Below are positions 15,033-17,582 of a stretch of 17,582 nucleotides of DNA, piece after piece; the stretch's first letter is position 1; every line of letters starts with the position of its first letter. The stretch is from assembly GCA_937967705.1 (NCBI GenBank), contig CALCJG010000187.1, positions 1 to 17,582 on the forward strand. Direction: 5' to 3'. Under the pieces are notes generated by a model. The model was not told the DNA's origin. It did no database searches and saw only the letters and a list, made by a program, of their open reading frames with translations. The stretch comes from an uncultured Spirochaetia bacterium (GTDB lineage: Bacteria; Spirochaetota; UBA4802; JAGODF01). Both the position numbers and the translations under genes were made by a program.

Positions 15033-15060
15033 GCTGGATTCCTTTCCGCAGCAATCCAGC
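15033..15060 (-). repeat. Perfect 8-bp inverted repeat in the kinase leader
   Basis: GCTGGATT (15033-15040) and AATCCAGC (15053-15060) are exact complements with a 12-base loop. In the - strand transcript this stem comes first, about 80 bases before the kinase ATG. Confidence 0.55.
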
Positions 15061-15143
15061 TATTGGCGGAGGGTTAATACTACAACAACAATAAAAACGC
15101 CATGTCTTCCCCCCCTGGTTACTCGCTTCAGTTTACTGATGAG

Positions 15144-15170
15144 ACTATACATTTATTGATTGATTGTCAA
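15144..15170 (-). promoter_or_regulatory. Possible promoter of the sensor-kinase gene
   Basis: On the - strand, TTGACA (complement of 15165-15170) and TATAGT (complement of 15144-15149) are separated by 15 bases. Both boxes are close to consensus, though the spacer is two bases short. It would give a leader of about 190 bases containing both hairpins. Confidence 0.45.
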
Positions 15171-15323
15171 ACATTTCTCATCGCATAAAAATATTTTAAC
15201 TCAATCATACACAAGAACTCTTCAACCGTCACCCGATTTACGGACTGGCATGATACCCATTGTTACGTTATAAAAACTGACAGTCATGTGTCCCTCATCC
15301 ACTCCGCCAGGGACATCGCTGCC

Positions 15324-15956
15324 CTATTTCTTCCGGAAGATCATCAGGAATTCGTCCTGTATGAAGTCATGCCGGCCCTCCAGGATAAGCCCGGCCGCCT
15401 TCATCCAGGAGGTGAGCTCCTCCGCCGTAAACTTCTTCGACATGGGGGGCCAGTTCTTGAAAAAGCTGATGACCGCAATGCGGCCGCTGGCCCTGGTGCC
15501 AGCACTCATCTTCTTTACGAACTCCGGCTGTTTGTCCACATAGTGCAGGGTGTCGCAGATGAAGACCAGGTCCACCGGTTCCGGTATTTTCGGGTCGCTC
15601 TCAACGCTCAGCACCGTCTGTATGTTGCCGATGCCCCGGGCGGCAATGTCTCGCTCGATGTGGCTCAGGAGGTCGGGGTTGATGTCGATGGCATAGACCT
15701 TCCCTCCGCTTCCGGCACGTTCGGCCATCTTTCGGGAAAAGAGACCGGAGCCTGCGCCCACATCGGCGATCTTATCCCCCTTCCGTATGTTGAGCGTGTC
15801 CAGGATCCGGTCTATATGCATCCGGGAGGTGCGCTCTTCCCGCTCCATATGGTCGATGTAGAAGGTAGCCTTAATCCGGTCCCTGTAGACTGTAAGTGAG
15901 AGCATGGCAACGAGGATGACAATCGCCAGGATAACGACAAGGATGATATATTTCAT
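15324..15956 (-). CDS. Membrane-anchored class I SAM-dependent methyltransferase
   Basis: A 210-residue protein from the ATG at 15954-15956; a longer frame to 16019 adds 21 residues before the hydrophobic segment and lacks a good site, while GGGGG lies five bases before the inner ATG. Residues 3-23 form a single hydrophobic helix (YIILVVILAIVILVAMLSL), an N-terminal anchor that probably leaves the enzyme facing the cytoplasm, although orientation is not certain. The catalytic domain has motif I DVGAGSG (65-71), the post-I acidic Asp91 in YAIDIN, and DLVFICDTLHYV (129-140) as motif IV. The fold and length match small Methyltransf_11/25-type enzymes. The substrate is unknown; a membrane-bound lipid or quinone-like acceptor is a reasonable guess from the anchor only. 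It is the last gene of the run from 17512. Confidence 0.8.
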   Translation of the reverse strand: MKYIILVVILAIVILVAMLSLTVYRDRIKATFYIDHMEREERTSRMHIDRILDTLNIRKGDKIADVGAGSGLFSRKMAERAGSGGKVYAIDINPDLLSHIERDIAARGIGNIQTVLSVESDPKIPEPVDLVFICDTLHYVDKQPEFVKKMSAGTRASGRIAVISFFKNWPPMSKKFTAEELTSWMKAAGLILEGRHDFIQDEFLMIFRKK

Positions 15957-16032
15957 GACAGCCCCCGGTTTGAAGTTGTGAATTCTGATGAGTATGCCCC
16001 GGAGGAGGGAAACGGTCAACCGAAATACGGTT

Positions 16033-16755
16033 TTATTCGGCGTGTCTGGCCAGCCTGTTTTTACACCACATCTCGTATTTCAGATACTGATTGTGAAACT
16101 CCTCCCGGGAAAGGATGGGAGTATTGATACGATCAATCAATTCCCCCGGGATAGCCTGCCGGTTTCCAAACGCCAGACCCGCCTGATACATCAGGTCCAG
16201 ATGAGGGTCCAGCCGGGAGATTTCCATCTGTAGCCCCAGGGAACCCGGAACAAACAGAGATGCCGCCAATTCCGCACCGAAATTATAGGCCTGAGCCTTT
16301 ACCGTCATTTCGAGGGCCGCGAAGTTTTCCCTTTCGGGAAAACCCGAGGTCGAGACGAGAAGGAAGTATTGCGGCATGCGCCATGCAAAGGAGTGCCGAA
16401 ACCTCCCCTGTTCATCCTCATGGAGGAACGGCTGCATGGATGCGATGCACCGGTCAAAAAACACCTTCATCCGCGAGGACATGGTATCCGTATAAAGAGG
16501 CGTACCTATGACGAGGAGCTCCGCCCTCTTCAAATCCTCGTAAACATCCCCCATATCATCCTTGATGCTGCATACCCCCGGTTTGCTGTGCATACAGTGG
16601 AAGCAGGATTTGCAATGCCCGACGGAAAGCTCGTTCAGGTTATGGGAACGGACGGCACAGCCGGCCTCCGCCAGCCCCCTTCCCAGGGAACTCAACAGGC
16701 GGTGGGTGATGCCCCCGGTTCCCCTTGCGCTGCCGTTGATCATCACAGCGTTCAT
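16033..16755 (-). CDS. Flavodoxin-fold iron-sulfur flavoprotein / NAD(P)H-dependent FMN reductase
   Basis: A 240-residue protein from the ATG at 16753-16755, with AAGGA about seven bases upstream. The frame stays open to 17013, but that extension overlaps the SH3b gene and has no family-like sequence. The FMN phosphate loop is GSARGTGGITHRL (8-20). A compact cysteine set, Cys48-x2-Cys51-x2-Cys54-x7-Cys62, followed by DDM, matches the motif that holds a 4Fe-4S cluster in archaeal-type iron-sulfur flavoproteins. GTPLYTDTMSSRMKVFFDR matches the FMN ring-binding segment. It probably acts as a cytoplasmic electron-transfer flavoprotein; its partner and substrate are unknown. It lies 40 bases after the SH3b gene and 76 bases before the methyltransferase, consistent with one transcript. 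Confidence 0.82.
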   Translation of the reverse strand: MNAVMINGSARGTGGITHRLLSSLGRGLAEAGCAVRSHNLNELSVGHCKSCFHCMHSKPGVCSIKDDMGDVYEDLKRAELLVIGTPLYTDTMSSRMKVFFDRCIASMQPFLHEDEQGRFRHSFAWRMPQYFLLVSTSGFPERENFAALEMTVKAQAYNFGAELAASLFVPGSLGLQMEISRLDPHLDLMYQAGLAFGNRQAIPGELIDRINTPILSREEFHNQYLKYEMWCKNRLARHAE

Positions 16756-16795
16756 ATGATTTCCTTTCCGGACAAGAGCCTCCGATGACCCGGCC

Positions 16796-17512
16796 TCATT
16801 CCTTTTTAGACCGGTCCACCGTACACTCGGCATCGGCAACGAGCTCTTTACCCTCCCTGGTGGAAAGAATTTTTTTCCCGTCGATCCGGCACTTGTAAAA
16901 CGTCTTGGTGCAGGGCCGCGCCTCGGCTTCGGACTTACGCCCCATCTCGGTTTCCACGTAATCGGGGCAGACGATTTTCTGAAACCAGAACACCACTGCG
17001 TTCCCCTCGACACGGACCGGGTCGCCGGTTACCCGCTGTTCCTCGCCCCCCGCGCCGCCGTCGCCGGACATCCTGTCATCACCGGCCTTCTTATACACGT
17101 GCACTTCGATGTGGATGTTCTTGTTGATGCGGATGGCTATCTCATTGAAACGCTCCAGGAGCCTGCCCCCGCCGCCCGTACCGAGGAAGGCGTCGAAGAC
17201 CCAACCGGTATGACGTTTCCATTTGACGCGCACCCAGTGCCCCGTCTTTCCCGCAACCGTAACCTCGGCGCCCTTCGTCTCGAGCACCTCCACGGACTCG
17301 CCGTGGGGGATGAGGCAGACCTTTTTGCTCTTCTGATCCGGTGCGGCGCGCATGTTGAGCCCCGCCTTCGGAAGGACCGTTTTGCTCCCCTCCGATGCGG
17401 CCAGATCATCCCCGACGGAAAGCCCCCCGGGGCCCACAACGAGAAGGGCCATGCCCATGATACCAAATGCCAAAAGCAGGAAGTGCCGTACTGCAGGAAG
17501 GTGTCTTTTCAT
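16796..17512 (-). CDS. Exported protein with bacterial SH3 (SH3b) domain
   Basis: A 238-residue protein. GAGGT seven bases before the ATG (17510-17512) supports the start. The N-terminus (MKRHLPAVRH, then core FLLLAFGIMGMALLVV) is a signal peptide or anchor without a lipobox. Residues 48-110 form an SH3b domain: AGLNMRAAPDQKSKKV (50-65), GESVEVLE (71-78), GHWVRVKW (91-98), TGWVFDAFL (102-110). SH3b domains commonly bind peptidoglycan peptides, which suggests a cell-wall-facing role. The C-terminal 110 residues are unrecognised, with a Gly/Asp-rich linker (143-157) and four cysteines (182, 201, 208, 230) that could form disulfides outside the cytoplasm. The gene starts only 23 bases from the adapter, so its promoter is not in the window. 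Confidence 0.78.
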   Translation of the reverse strand: MKRHLPAVRHFLLLAFGIMGMALLVVGPGGLSVGDDLAASEGSKTVLPKAGLNMRAAPDQKSKKVCLIPHGESVEVLETKGAEVTVAGKTGHWVRVKWKRHTGWVFDAFLGTGGGGRLLERFNEIAIRINKNIHIEVHVYKKAGDDRMSGDGGAGGEEQRVTGDPVRVEGNAVVFWFQKIVCPDYVETEMGRKSEAEARPCTKTFYKCRIDGKKILSTREGKELVADAECTVDRSKKE

Positions 17513-17535
17513 GATGGATACCTCATCTCTTTTTT

Positions 17536-17582
17536 AGATCGGAAGAGCACACGTCTGAACTCCAGTCACGAGTGGATATCTC
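17536..17582 (+). other. Untrimmed Illumina TruSeq adapter at the contig end (not biological)
   Basis: From 17536 the sequence begins AGATCGGAAGAGCACACGTC and continues through the standard TruSeq read-1 adapter ending CCAGTCAC, then an index reading GAGTGGAT, then ATCTC. This is the adapter-index-adapter order of TruSeq libraries, and the index matches my memory of TruSeq index 23. The genomic sequence therefore ends at about 17535 and the window end is a contig end. Confidence 0.97.

Larger units (their letters stand above)
14951..15323. other. 373-nt intergenic leader region upstream of the sensor kinase
   Basis: No gene was found. It is AT-rich and separates the methyltransferase stop from the kinase start on the - strand. 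It carries a possible promoter (15144-15170) and two perfect inverted repeats (15033-15060 and 15005-15024) that would lie in the kinase mRNA leader. Confidence 0.6.

Noticed and set aside
16756..17013. N-terminal extension of the flavoprotein frame
   Set aside because: It overlaps the SH3b gene and is basic and low-complexity; the flavodoxin fold starts at the inner ATG, which has a ribosome-binding site.
1..17582. CRISPR array, tRNA, rRNA, insertion sequence or phage genes
   Set aside because: None seen on either strand: no regular repeat-spacer pattern, cloverleaf, transposase motif or phage structural protein.

Overview
The window (about 17.6 kb, moderately GC-rich) is bacterial chromosomal sequence, probably a complete assembly contig. 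Its last 47 bases (17536-17582) are an untrimmed Illumina TruSeq read-through adapter, and its first gene is cut by the left edge. The organism looks Gram-negative with an unusual load of lipoproteins and repeat proteins. Lcl_C/DUF1566 proteins, WG (KWG, first named from Leptospira) repeats, WD40-like propellers, a Sel1-type protein and a CsgG-like lipoprotein fit a Leptospira-like spirochaete or a deltaproteobacterium. No rRNA, tRNA, CRISPR array, phage gene or transposase was seen, so the taxonomic guess is weak.

Layout. (1) 1-2915, + strand: two tandem paralogous exported DUF1566/Lcl_C proteins, then a 63-aa protein of the kind that precedes nucleotidyltransferase genes, then the wreck of such a nucleotidyltransferase (a fused N-terminus and C-terminus). 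(2) 2935-9800, - strand: seven genes. In transcription order they are a membrane protein, an unknown protein with a C-terminal Sel1 repeat, an alpha/beta hydrolase, a lipoprotein with two Tudor-like domains, a WD40 lipoprotein, a CsgG-like lipoprotein, and an exported propeller protein whose start codon directly follows the CsgG-like stop. (3) 9801-10343: a divergent intergenic region with promoter-like signals in both directions and a TetR-type palindrome. (4) 10344-11453, + strand: a saccharopine-dehydrogenase-like oxidoreductase. (5) 11578-14950, - strand: a hybrid PAS sensor kinase followed by a WG-repeat lipoprotein, with a 373-nt leader region carrying two perfect hairpins upstream of the kinase. 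(6) 15324-17512, - strand: an exported SH3b protein, a flavodoxin-like iron-sulfur flavoprotein and a membrane-anchored methyltransferase in a compact run.

Most products are predicted to act at the cell envelope: at least four are lipoproteins by their lipobox and several more carry signal peptides. Beyond the tight CsgG-like/propeller pair and the SH3b-flavoprotein-methyltransferase run, the sequence does not show that the genes form one pathway. I did not find a convincing new defence or mobile system. The most distinctive items are the broken nucleotidyltransferase beside its intact partner, the double-Tudor lipoprotein, the CsgG-like/propeller gene pair, the structured leaders, and the adapter at the contig end.
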